Source: an uncultured Lachnospiraceae bacterium (GTDB taxonomy: Bacteria > Bacillota > Clostridia > Lachnospirales > Lachnospiraceae). Taken from it: DNA of 64,000 bases. The DNA lies in contig CALWES010000004.1 of NCBI GenBank assembly GCA_944377405.1, positions 1-64,000 on the forward strand, in the 5' to 3' direction. A program made the translations under genes and the position numbers. The notes under the pieces are model-generated. The model was not told the DNA's origin. It saw only the letters and a list, made by a program, of their open reading frames with translations, and searched no databases. Every line of letters begins with the position of its first letter. Within the stretch, counting starts at the first letter, position 1. Shown one piece after another: positions 6,799 through 16,600 of this stretch.

Positions 6799-7962
6799 AT
6801 GAAAGCTTACGTATTTACGGAAAAAGGAAAGATCGGACTTCAGGAGATCCCTGAGGTCAGACTCTCCCCCGGAGAGCCGGCAGACCGGCGGGCTGCGGTG
6901 CTGCGGCCCAGATTTTTAAGCCCCTGCTCCTCGGACGTCCATACGGTATTTGCCGGAGATGGCCCCAGGAGGCCGGGCCTTGTGCTGGGACACGAGGGCC
7001 TGGCGGAGATCCTGGAAGTGGGACCGGAGGTGCGGGATTTTCGCCCCGGAGAGCTGGTGGCGGTGTCCGCCGTTATGCCGGATGTGCCGGAGGGAACGGG
7101 GCACGAGGGCTTCCCCTTTTCCGGAAGCAAGCTGGGAAGGAATATCAACGGCATGTGGTCGGAACGCTTTTACGTGCCGGAGGCGGACCGGAACCTGGCC
7201 CATATCCCGGAGGGCCTTACGCCACAGCAGGCTCTTATGAGTGTGGACGTGATGGCCACGGGCTTTACGGCAGCAGAGGCGGCGGAGATCGAAGAAGGCC
7301 AGACCGTAGCCGTCTTCGGACTGGGGGCCGTGGGGCTTATGGCCCTGGCAGCGGCAAAGTCCCTGGGAGCCGGAAGGATCCTGGCCCTGGCTTCGGAAAG
7401 ACGGCCGGAGAGCCTCCGGCTTGCAGAGGAATATGGCGTTGATGTGCTGGTGTCCTACCGGGACGGCAGCATCCTCTATGACCGGGACGGCAGGGCAGGA
7501 AGCCATCGGTCCGGAGCCGCGGAGCGGCATCCCATGGCAAACTCCACAAAGAGCCCCGGAGTGGACCGGATCCTGGACCTGACGGAGGGTCAGGGAGTGG
7601 ACCGGGTCCTGATCTGCGGCGGCGGACCCGAGGCCCTGGCCCAGGCCTGCGACGTGCTGAGATATGGCGGCGGTATCGCCGTCAATGTGGCCTACATGGA
7701 AGGGAAGGGGATGACGGGACTTCCCATTTTCTCCCTGGGCAGAGGCATGGCGGGAAAAACCTTCCGCTTTGAGTTCTGCCGGGGCGGCAGAAAGCGGATC
7801 GAGTCCATGATGGAGCTCATTGCAGAAAAGAAGATCCCGGATCCGGGAGGGCTTGTGACCTGCAGGCTGTCGGGAAGCGGGGAGATCCCCAGAGCCCTTC
7901 AGATGATGAAGGAAAAGCCCCAGGGCCTTCTGAAGGTCATGGTGGAAACAGATAGGTGGTAA
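6799..7962 (+). CDS. Zinc-binding medium-chain dehydrogenase, secondary-alcohol-dehydrogenase type
   Basis: 387 residues. Catalytic zinc ligands appear in S-P-C-S-S-D-V-H and G-H-E-G; the cofactor domain begins at V-F-G-L-G-A-V-G-L. The middle of the protein (N-I-N-G-M-W-S-E-R-F, then N-L-A-H-I-P-E-G) resembles the NADP-dependent secondary alcohol dehydrogenases of Thermoanaerobacter and Clostridium. A hydrophilic insertion of about 25-30 residues (about 217-247, with repeated R-D-G) lies between two Rossmann strands where relatives have a short loop. It is translationally linked to the epimerase (TAAATG). In this operon it most likely oxidises or reduces a hydroxyl/keto group on the sugar intermediate; substrate unknown. 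Confidence 0.83.
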   Translation: MKAYVFTEKGKIGLQEIPEVRLSPGEPADRRAAVLRPRFLSPCSSDVHTVFAGDGPRRPGLVLGHEGLAEILEVGPEVRDFRPGELVAVSAVMPDVPEGTGHEGFPFSGSKLGRNINGMWSERFYVPEADRNLAHIPEGLTPQQALMSVDVMATGFTAAEAAEIEEGQTVAVFGLGAVGLMALAAAKSLGAGRILALASERRPESLRLAEEYGVDVLVSYRDGSILYDRDGRAGSHRSGAAERHPMANSTKSPGVDRILDLTEGQGVDRVLICGGGPEALAQACDVLRYGGGIAVNVAYMEGKGMTGLPIFSLGRGMAGKTFRFEFCRGGRKRIESMMELIAEKKIPDPGGLVTCRLSGSGEIPRALQMMKEKPQGLLKVMVETDRW

Positions 7963-7972
7963 GGAAAGTCAA

Positions 7973-8989
7973 ATGTCGGAACAGAAAAAAAAGATCAGTA
8001 TCGTAGTGCCCTGCTACAATGAGCAGGAGAACGTGAGCATGATGGCGGAGGCCATCGGAAGGCAGTTTGCGGAACAGCCGGTCCTTCAGGATCTGGATTA
8101 TGAGATCCTGTACATCGACAACGATTCCACGGACCGGACCCGGGAGGAGATCCGGAAGCTCTGCCAGGCGGATAAAAAGCATATCAAGGCGATCTTCAAC
8201 GCCAAGAATTTCGGCCAGTTCAACTCCCCCTATTATGCCATGCTCCAGACGGATGGGGATGCCACCATGCTCATGGCGGCGGATTTTCAGGATCCCCCGG
8301 AGCTGATCGGGGAATATGTGAAATACTGGCTGGAGGGCTATAAGATCGTCATCGGCGTCAAGGAGCACAGCACCGACGGCAGATTCATCTACGCCCTGCG
8401 CTGTCTCTACTATAAGATGATCAAGAAGTTCTCCCAGGTGGAGCAGATCGAGCACTTTACGGGCTTCGGCCTCTATGACCGGGCCTTCATCCATGTGCTC
8501 CGGGACCTGGACGATCCCACCCCCTTCCTGCGGGGCATTGTGGCGGAGCTTGGATTCCGGAGAAAGGAGATCCCATACGACCAGCCGAAGCGCCGGGCGG
8601 GGAAGACCTCCAACAACTTCTACACCCTCTATGATGCGGCCATGCTGGGCTTTACCTCCTACACGAAGATCGGCCTGAGGCTCGCCACCTTCGCCGGAGC
8701 CATCTGCTCCGGGATCTGCCTTGTGACGGCCCTGATTTACCTGGTTATGAAGCTGATCTGGTGGGACCGTTTCCCTGCAGGAACCGCACCCCTCCTGATC
8801 GGCATGCTGTTTCTGGGAAGTATCCAGATCTTCTTTATCGGACTGGTGGGAGAATATATCCTCAGCATCAACCAGAGGGTCATGCACAGACCCCTTGTGA
8901 TCGAGGAGGAACGGATCAACTTTGAACCGAAGGAGCAGGAAAATACCCATGAAGGAGACAGCCATAAAGGATATGCCCATGAAGGATAA
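7973..8989 (+). CDS. Family 2 glycosyltransferase with C-terminal membrane helices (GtrB/DPM-like)
   Basis: 338 residues. GT2 domain at about 5-235 opens with I-V-V-P-C-Y-N-E-Q-E-N and has the acidic nucleotide-sugar site A-A-D-F-Q-D-P-P. Two hydrophobic helices (about 235-260 and 272-298) follow, as in GtrB and polyprenyl-phosphate glycosyltransferases that load a sugar onto undecaprenyl phosphate at the inner face of the membrane. The C-terminal tail is charged and His/Gly rich. It is the likely acceptor step for the sugar made by this operon; a GtrA flippase-like gene lies far away at 54.4 kb. The downstream gene starts inside its last codons. Confidence 0.88.
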   Translation: MSEQKKKISIVVPCYNEQENVSMMAEAIGRQFAEQPVLQDLDYEILYIDNDSTDRTREEIRKLCQADKKHIKAIFNAKNFGQFNSPYYAMLQTDGDATMLMAADFQDPPELIGEYVKYWLEGYKIVIGVKEHSTDGRFIYALRCLYYKMIKKFSQVEQIEHFTGFGLYDRAFIHVLRDLDDPTPFLRGIVAELGFRRKEIPYDQPKRRAGKTSNNFYTLYDAAMLGFTSYTKIGLRLATFAGAICSGICLVTALIYLVMKLIWWDRFPAGTAPLLIGMLFLGSIQIFFIGLVGEYILSINQRVMHRPLVIEEERINFEPKEQENTHEGDSHKGYAHEG

Positions 8990-10232
8990 GATCAGATACC
9001 CGAGGGAGGAGAGAAGGACCAGATGCCTGGCCTGTGGGAGCCCCCTTCCCGAAGAGGCTCTCCTGACCCTTCCGGGGATGCCCGCCAGCGCCCAGGATAT
9101 CCCGGCAAAGGAGGAGCTTTCAGAGGACCGGGGGATCAGCCTGTCCCTTTTCCAGTGCAGGAAATGCGGACTGGTGCAGTTTGACTGCCTGCCCGTGGCC
9201 TATTACCGGGATGTAATCCGGGCAGTGGGCCTCTCCGAGACCATGCGGAACCTCCGGCGGGAGGACTACCGCCATATGATAGAGACCTACGGCCTTTCCG
9301 GGAAGAAGTTTCTGGAGTGCGGCTGCGGCAGGGGCGAGTTCATGGAGGTCCTGAAGGAGTTCCCGGCAGAGGTCTATGCCACGGAGGCAGACCCCAAAGC
9401 CGCTGAGGCTGCGGCAAAGCTCCTGGGGGAGGGCTGTCATGTGATGAACCTCTTTCCGGACCGGGCGGATCTGAAGATCCCCGGAGCCCCCTTCGACTGC
9501 TTCCTTTCCTTTAATTTTCTGGAGCATCAGCCGGACCCCTGCAGCATGCTGGGGGCCATGTACCGGAATCTCCGGGAGGGGGGATACGGACTGATCACGG
9601 TTCCCTCCTTTGAATATATCCTGGAGCGGGGCAGGTACTACGAGCTGATCCGGGACCACATCGCAAACTATACCCTGGATTCCCTGATCCGGCTCTGCAG
9701 GGCCCAGGGCTTTGAGATCTTGGAGCAGGGCCGCATCGGCATCGGAGACACCCTGCGGCTTGTGGTGCGAAAACCGGCAGCAGGTCAGGAGCGGGAAGCC
9801 CGGGAGAGAGAAACTACATCCCGGCAGGAGTTTTTCTCCGGGGCCCCGGAGCTTTGCGGAGCGACTCCCCTTCTGGAAAACTATCAGGAACTCCGGCAGC
9901 AGATCGCAGCCTATACGGAGCACCTCCGGCAGGAGGGCAGGCGCCTGGCCCTCTTCGGAGCGGGACATCAGGGCTTTACCATCGCAGCAACCACGGCACT
10001 GAAGGATGCCGCCCTTTATATGATGGACTCTGCTCCCTTCAAGCAGGGCCGCTACGCCCCGGCGAGCCACATCCCCATCGTTTCACCGGATCACTTTTTT
10101 GAGGACCCCGTGGACGTGGTCATGATCACGGCTCCGGGCTATGTGAAGGAGATCACGGCTCTGATCCGTGAAAGATTCAAGGGATACGATGATCTGGTGA
10201 TCTGCTCCATAGAACCGGAGACCTACCGCTAG
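8979..10232 (+). CDS. Three-part SAM-dependent sugar C-methyltransferase family protein
   Basis: About 417 residues with the architecture of NDP-hexose C-methyltransferases (TylC3/NovU group). The N-terminal zinc-binding part has two C-x-x-C pairs (C-L-A-C-G and C-R-K-C-G). The central SAM domain has motif I as F-L-E-C-G-C-G-R-G-E-F. The C-terminal Rossmann-like part has L-F-G-A-G-H-Q-G-F and ends C-S-I-E-P-E. Family members add a methyl branch to a keto-sugar; here it supports synthesis of a branched or deoxy sugar, by inference. I start at the ATG at 8979 (AAAGGA 7 nt upstream, 11-bp overlap with the previous gene); in-frame ATGs at 8949 and 8973 are also possible. Last gene of the five-gene operon. 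Confidence 0.82.
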   Translation: MKDKIRYPREERRTRCLACGSPLPEEALLTLPGMPASAQDIPAKEELSEDRGISLSLFQCRKCGLVQFDCLPVAYYRDVIRAVGLSETMRNLRREDYRHMIETYGLSGKKFLECGCGRGEFMEVLKEFPAEVYATEADPKAAEAAAKLLGEGCHVMNLFPDRADLKIPGAPFDCFLSFNFLEHQPDPCSMLGAMYRNLREGGYGLITVPSFEYILERGRYYELIRDHIANYTLDSLIRLCRAQGFEILEQGRIGIGDTLRLVVRKPAAGQEREARERETTSRQEFFSGAPELCGATPLLENYQELRQQIAAYTEHLRQEGRRLALFGAGHQGFTIAATTALKDAALYMMDSAPFKQGRYAPASHIPIVSPDHFFEDPVDVVMITAPGYVKEITALIRERFKGYDDLVICSIEPETYR

Positions 10233-10282
10233 GAGCAGTGTCAGATCGGGAACAGGATACAGTCAGGAACAGGAAACAGGCT

Positions 10283-13200
10283 ATGTACGGATTCATCTTT
10301 GGTGCGGCAGGCACCGGAAAAACCACCTATATATACCGTTATCTGGCCCAGGAGGCGGAAAAACATCCGGAGAAGCAGTACTATCTCTTCGTACCGGAGC
10401 AGAACACCCTGAAGGCCCAGCAGGAGCTGTGCCGTTACGGGAAGACCCATGGACTTCTGAACCTGGACGTACTGTCCTTCCAGCTCCTTTCCTGGCGGGT
10501 GATGGAGGAACTGGGGATCCGCAGGCCGGATATCCTGGACGAAATGAGTAAATCCATGCTGCTGCGGGCAAGCCTGCGGAAGGTTTCCGACAGGCTTGTG
10601 CTGTACGGAGGAAAGGCTGACAGGCCGGGCTTCATCGCCCAGCTGAAATCAGCCTTTTCTGAATTTTATCAGTATGATATGACGCCGGAGAAGCTCCTGG
10701 AGATCCGGAACAGGACGAAAAACCCCATGCTTGGAGCCAAGCTTTCGGACCTTCGGGAGATCTTTCTTGCCTTCCAGGAGTCCCTGGGAGAACGGTCCGC
10801 AGTAGCGGAGGAGATCCCCCTGATCCTGCTTCGGAACATCTTCCGTTCGGAGCTTCTTTCCGGGGCGGAGGTGATCTTTGACGGCTATACCGGCTTCACT
10901 CCGGTGCAGCTTCGGATCATCGACGCCATCATGACCCAGGCGGAGAGCCTGCGGTTTTCCCTTACCGTATCCCGGGAGGCAAGACCCTATCAGAGGGATC
11001 TGTCCCTGGGAGCGGAGACGGACCTTTTCTGGCTCTCCAAGGAGACCGTGGCAAAGCTCTGCACCCTGGGAGAGAAAAACGGACTGAAACGGATGGAGGA
11101 TCTGTGGTTTGAGGAAAGCCACTGCAGACCGGAGATCCGGATCCGGCAGGCCCGGGATCCCAGGGGGGAGGTCCGGATCCTTACGGACAGCATTGACGCC
11201 CTGGTACGGAAGGAGGGCTTCCGCTACCGGGAGATCGCTGTGGCGGTGTCGGAGCTGGGAGAGTACAGGCTCCTTCTGAAGGAGGCCCTTCAGGAGGCAG
11301 GGATCCCCTTTTTCATGGATGACAAGACCGACGGGGGGAAGAGTGTCCTGGCGGAGTTCCTGCGGGCAGCCCTTGCGGTGCTGGCGGAATCCTGGAGCAG
11401 CGGGGCGGTCCTGCGTTACCTCCGGAACCCCCTGGTGCAGCGGGACCGGGAGCTGACGGACCTTCTGGACAACTATGTCCGGGGCCGGGGGATCCGGGGC
11501 CGGAAGGCCTTTCTGGAGGACTGGGACAGGTCCGTCCGGGGCATGGAGGACCTGAACCTGAAGAAGCTGAACGAGTATAAGGCAGAGGTCCTGGGGCCCC
11601 TCCAGACCCTTGGAGAGCGGATGGGGAAGGGAAGCCATACCGTGGCGGAGCGTCTCCGTGCCCTGACGGAGCATCTGGAGGAAAGCGGAGCGGCCAAAGC
11701 CCTGGAAGCCTTCTGCCGGGAGCTGGAAGAGGAGGGCTTCCTTCGGGAAGCCGAGGAGAACAGGCGCTTTTATGAGCTGATCCTGACCCTGTTTCTGCGG
11801 ATGGAGTCCCACCTGGGGGAGGAAAAAATGTCCCTGAAGGACTTTGCAGGTATCCTGGAGGCCGGCTTCGGAGAGCTTAAGGCAGGCACCATTCCAGAGG
11901 TCATGGACCGGGTGGTGGCAGGAGATCTGAAGCGGAGCCGCTTTGACGACATCCGGGCCCTGTTTATTCTGGGGGTCAACGACGGGAAGATCCCCTCAAC
12001 CGTATCCGGCGGGGGGATCCTTACGGACCTGGAACGGCAGGAGATCCTTGCGGGAGGCATCGGCGAGCTGGCTCCGGCAGACAGGCAGGACAGCTGTATC
12101 CAGCGTTTCTATCTCTATCTGGTGATGGGAAAGCCCAGAGACCGGCTGTTCCTGAGCTACGGGAAAAATGACCTGCAGGGAAAGGCAATGAAGCCTTCGG
12201 AGGTGATCCGGGAGCTTCAGGAGGAGGCCCGGGACCGGGGGACGGCCCTTCCTCTGGAGGAACCGGGGGAGGATGAGATCCACAACGAGGGGGAAGCCCT
12301 TCTGTACCTTGCGGAGGCCTTCTCCCAGGGAAACTATGGGGATCAGAGAGCCCGTACGGTCTACAATCATTTCCGCCGCAAAGGGGAAAAGGACCCTGCC
12401 CTGGACCCGGAGCGGCTCCTGGAGGCCTCCGTGTTCCGGTATCGGGGCGGAAGGCTGTCCCGGGAGGCGGCAGCAGTCCTTTACGGAGAGCGGCTTTACG
12501 GCTCCGTTACCCGGCTTGAGCAGTATGCCAGATGTCCCTACGCCCACTTCCTGCGCTACGGCCTCCGGCTCATGGAGCGGCAGGAGTTTGAGGTGGCGGC
12601 CCTGGATATCGGCAATATGTATCACAATGCCATCGACCTGGCCTTCCGCAGCCTGCAGGCTGAGAGAAAGGAGCTTTCGGAGCTTACAGGGGAGGAGCTT
12701 CGGAGCCTTTCGGAGGAATGTGTCCGGAGGGCGGCGGAGGAATACAACAACCAGGTGATGCAGTCCAGCGCCAGGAACCGGTATCTGCTAAGCCGGGTAA
12801 GGCGCATCACGGGACGGACCCTCTGGGCGCTCCAGGCCCAGCTCCGGAAGGGAGACTTCCGGCTTTATGGCTGCGAGCTGCCCTTCCGCCTTGATACGGA
12901 GGGCATGAGTCTTCACGGCCGCATCGACCGGGTGGATATCAGCGAGGACAGCTCAAGGGTCTATGTAAAGGTCATCGACTATAAGTCCGGCCGGACCCGT
13001 TTTGACCTGTCCCTGATCCAGGGAGGGATCCAGCTGCAGCTGGCAGCCTATATGGATGTGGCCCTGGAGCGGGCGGAGGCGGACTTTGCCGGAAAAGGAA
13101 AGGACGTCCTTCCCGCAGGCCTCTTCTATTATCATATCGACGATCCCATTACGGGATATGAGGAGGGGGCGGACCGGGAGGCAGTGGAAAAAAGCCTTCT

Positions 13201-13624
13201 GCGGAAGCTTCGGATGAACGGACTTGCGGCGGAGGAGCCGGAGAGCCTTGCACGGCTTGATCGGGAGCTGGAGAACGGCGGCACCGTGGAGTCGGATGTG
13301 ATCCCCGTGAAGCTGAAAAACGGCGAGATCGACAGACGGAGCTCCGCCGCGGCTCCGGAGGAGCTCCTCCGGCGGCTGTCCCGCTATGCTTCGGACCGGA
13401 TGCGGGGTATGTCCCGGGAGATCCTGGGAGGCAATATCTCCGCCCACCCCTTCCGGCGGGGAATGGAGACGGGCTGCGATTACTGCCCCTACCACAGCGT
13501 CTGCGGCTTTGACAAAAAGCTTCCGGGCTTTAGCTGCAGGAACATCCGGACCGTCAGCAAAGACAGCTTTTCCTTTGATACGGGAGAGGAAAAAGACAGG
13601 AAGGAAACAGGAGATCAGTCATGA
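10283..13624 (+). CDS. addB: ATP-dependent helicase/nuclease subunit B
   Basis: 1113-residue AddB of the AddAB double-strand-break resection machine, which unwinds and trims DNA ends and prepares RecA loading. The N-terminus has the Walker A-like G-A-A-G-T-G-K-T (7-14). The C-terminal nuclease has D-R-V-D...V-I-D-Y-K-S-G. The four cysteines of the AddB iron-sulphur cluster are present: C751, C1065, C1068 and C1074. A longer frame starts with GTG at 10238, but its AGGAG is only 2 nt away. The ATG at 10283 has AGGA at a normal distance and places the Walker motif where AddB proteins have it. It overlaps addA by four bases. Confidence 0.95.
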   Translation: MYGFIFGAAGTGKTTYIYRYLAQEAEKHPEKQYYLFVPEQNTLKAQQELCRYGKTHGLLNLDVLSFQLLSWRVMEELGIRRPDILDEMSKSMLLRASLRKVSDRLVLYGGKADRPGFIAQLKSAFSEFYQYDMTPEKLLEIRNRTKNPMLGAKLSDLREIFLAFQESLGERSAVAEEIPLILLRNIFRSELLSGAEVIFDGYTGFTPVQLRIIDAIMTQAESLRFSLTVSREARPYQRDLSLGAETDLFWLSKETVAKLCTLGEKNGLKRMEDLWFEESHCRPEIRIRQARDPRGEVRILTDSIDALVRKEGFRYREIAVAVSELGEYRLLLKEALQEAGIPFFMDDKTDGGKSVLAEFLRAALAVLAESWSSGAVLRYLRNPLVQRDRELTDLLDNYVRGRGIRGRKAFLEDWDRSVRGMEDLNLKKLNEYKAEVLGPLQTLGERMGKGSHTVAERLRALTEHLEESGAAKALEAFCRELEEEGFLREAEENRRFYELILTLFLRMESHLGEEKMSLKDFAGILEAGFGELKAGTIPEVMDRVVAGDLKRSRFDDIRALFILGVNDGKIPSTVSGGGILTDLERQEILAGGIGELAPADRQDSCIQRFYLYLVMGKPRDRLFLSYGKNDLQGKAMKPSEVIRELQEEARDRGTALPLEEPGEDEIHNEGEALLYLAEAFSQGNYGDQRARTVYNHFRRKGEKDPALDPERLLEASVFRYRGGRLSREAAAVLYGERLYGSVTRLEQYARCPYAHFLRYGLRLMERQEFEVAALDIGNMYHNAIDLAFRSLQAERKELSELTGEELRSLSEECVRRAAEEYNNQVMQSSARNRYLLSRVRRITGRTLWALQAQLRKGDFRLYGCELPFRLDTEGMSLHGRIDRVDISEDSSRVYVKVIDYKSGRTRFDLSLIQGGIQLQLAAYMDVALERAEADFAGKGKDVLPAGLFYYHIDDPITGYEEGADREAVEKSLLRKLRMNGLAAEEPESLARLDRELENGGTVESDVIPVKLKNGEIDRRSSAAAPEELLRRLSRYASDRMRGMSREILGGNISAHPFRRGMETGCDYCPYHSVCGFDKKLPGFSCRNIRTVSKDSFSFDTGEEKDRKETGDQS

Positions 13625-16600
13625 AATGGACGGAACAGCAGCAGAAGGTCATAGATACGGAGCATAAAAATCTGCTGGTATCCGCAGCGGCAGGAAGCGG
13701 AAAGACAGCGGTGCTGGTGGCAAGGATTCTCAGGATGCTGACGGATCCGGAGGATCCGGTATCCGTGGACCGTCTTCTGATCATGACCTTTACCAGGGCT
13801 GCGGCAGAGGAGATGCGGGAACGGATCGGAACAGCCCTTCGGGAGGCCATCCGGAAGGACCCGGAAGACCGCTGGCTCAGGCTCCAGAAGGCCCTGCTTC
13901 CCAGGGCCCGCATCGCCACCATAGACAGCATCTGCCAGAACCTCATCAAGCAGAACTACGAGCTTCTGTCCCTGGATCCGGGCTTCCGGGTGGCGGACGA
14001 GGGAGAGCTCAAGCTGATGCGGAACGATATCCTGACGGAGATCCTGGAGGAAAAATACCAGGAGGGAGACGAGACCTTCTTGCGCTTTGCGGAGATCTAC
14101 GGAACGGGGCGCTCCGACGACCGGCTGCGGGAGCTGGTGGAGAAGGCCTACCGCTTCATCGATTCCCATCCCTGGCCCCTTCGCTGTCTGCAGCAGCAGC
14201 GGGAGGAGATCCTCAGGGAGAGCCGGGGAGAGCTGGGCAGCCTTCCCTGGATGCAGTATCTCTTTGGGGACCTTCGGGGCCGTATGGAGGAATACCGGAG
14301 CCTGCTCCGGAGGGCGGAGCTCTGCTGTCAGGAGCCCGACGGCCCCCTGCCCTATCTGGAGGGCGTCCGGGAGCTGCAGCAGTGGGGGGAGACCCTTGCG
14401 GCAGCGGAGGACTACGGGAAGCTGCAGGAGCTCCTTGCGGGACTGAAGTTCCAGAGCTTAAAGCAGGTCCGGGGCCCCAAATATGACCCGGAGAAGAAGG
14501 CTCAGGTCAAGGCGGTCTGTGACCAGATGAAGGCCTATGTCAAGGGCCTCAGGGAGAGCTATGGAACGCTGCCGGAGGAGGCCCTTCTGCTGGAGCTCCG
14601 GGAAACGGCTCCCTATCTTCTGGAGCTCTGCAATCTGGTGGAAGCCTTTGCGCTGCGCTATGAGGCTGGAAGACGGGAAAAGAACCTGGTGGACTTCAGT
14701 GACATGGAGCACCTGGCCCTGCGGCTTCTGTACCGGGAGCAGGAGGGGGAGATGGTGCCCTCGGAGCTTGCGGATGAGCTGGCAGGACATTTTCATGAGA
14801 TCCTTATCGACGAATATCAGGACTCCAATCTGGTCCAGGAGGCCCTGGTGCAGGCCCTGTCGGGAGAGCGCTTCGGAAGGCCCAATGTCTTTATGGTGGG
14901 GGATGTGAAGCAGAGCATCTACCGCTTCCGTCTGGCAAAGCCGGAGCTCTTCATGGACAAATACGGAAGCTATCCTTCGGAGTTCCTTGAGGAGAAAAAC
15001 GATCTGAAGATCGAGCTTAACAGAAACTTCCGCAGCAGACCGGAGGTTCTTTACAGCGTAAACGACATATTTTACAAAATCATGCAGCAGCATGTGGGAG
15101 GCGTGGAGTACACGGAGAAAACCGCCCTCTACCCGGGAGCCTCCTTCCCGGAGGGGGAAAAGCCCGGCAGCTACCGGACGGAGCTTCTGCTTCTTAACCT
15201 GGCGGAGAAGGAAGAGGAGGATGACAGCGGAAAGCTGGAGCTGGAGGCCCGGCTCATTGCAGGAAGGATCCGGGAGATGATCCCCCTGGGAGGGAAGGAA
15301 GCTCCCTTTATGATCTCCGACGGGAAAGGAGGCTTCAGGCCTCTTCGGTACCGGGACGTGGTGATCCTTCTGCGGGCCCCCGGCACCACGGCGGAACAGC
15401 TGGTGGACACCCTGGGGGACTATGGGATCCCTGCCTATACGGAAAATGCTTCCGGCTATTTCAGCGCCCCGGAGGTGGAGACCATGCTGGCCTTTCTCTC
15501 CGTCATCGACAATCCCCATCAGGACATCCCTCTGGCGGCGGTGCTCCGCAGTGAGGCAGGGGGCTTTGGCGACGACGACCTGGCCTTCATACGGGGAGAG
15601 TTTGACCGGCGCATGGAAGAAAAAACGCCGGAGTGCCGGGATCTCTATGCGGCCCTTTCGGACATGGCCCGGACCCGGGGAGAGGAAACGCCCCTTGGGA
15701 AAAAGGCGGCCCGTTTCCTGAAGCTTCTGAAAGAGCTCCGGCGCCACGGGGACTTCATGCCCGTATACCAGCTCCTTTCCGAGATCTACCGGGAGACAGG
15801 CTACTATGCCTGTGTCTCCGCCCTGCCCTTCGGCATGCAGCGGAGGAAGAACCTGGACATGCTCCTGGAGCGGGCCCGGATCTTTTCCGAGACCAGCTAC
15901 AGCGGGATCTTCCATTTCGTCCGCTACGTCGAGGAGCTCCGGAAGTACGATACGGACTACGGCGAGGCGGGGACCGCTTCCGAGCAGGATGATCTGGTAC
16001 GCATCACCTCCATTCATAAGTCAAAGGGCCTGGAATATCCGGTGGTATTCCTGGCAGGCCTTGACCGGCAGTTCAACCGCCAGGACACGAAGGAAACGGT
16101 GCTCATCGATCCGGACCTGGGGGTGGCCAGCGACTATGTGGACCTGGAAAGCCGGGTGCGCTATCCCGGCCTGAAAAAGGAGGTCCTGAAGCAGAAGCTC
16201 CTTACGGACAGCTACGGAGAGGAACTTCGGGTCCTTTATGTGGCCATGACCAGGGCCAGGGAGAAGCTGATCCTTACGGCCGCCGTAAACGACGCGGTAA
16301 AAAAACTGGAAAAATGGCAGGGCATCAGCGGCCTTCTGGGAGAGGGGGAAAAGCTCCCCAAGGGCGTCCTTATGAACGGAAGCAGCTATCTGGACCTGAT
16401 CCTGATGGGGCTTTCGGAAAAGGGCACGAATGTTGAGAAAAAGATCATAAGCCCCTATGAGCTTTCGGACCGGGAGGAGGTCCGGGAGACGGATCGGCTC
16501 CGGGAATATGAGGGCCTGCGGAGCCTTGACCTGCGGGAGATGGGGGATCTGTCCCTGGCAGAGGAGCTTTCGGACCGGGAGTCCTGGAGCTATCCCTGGC

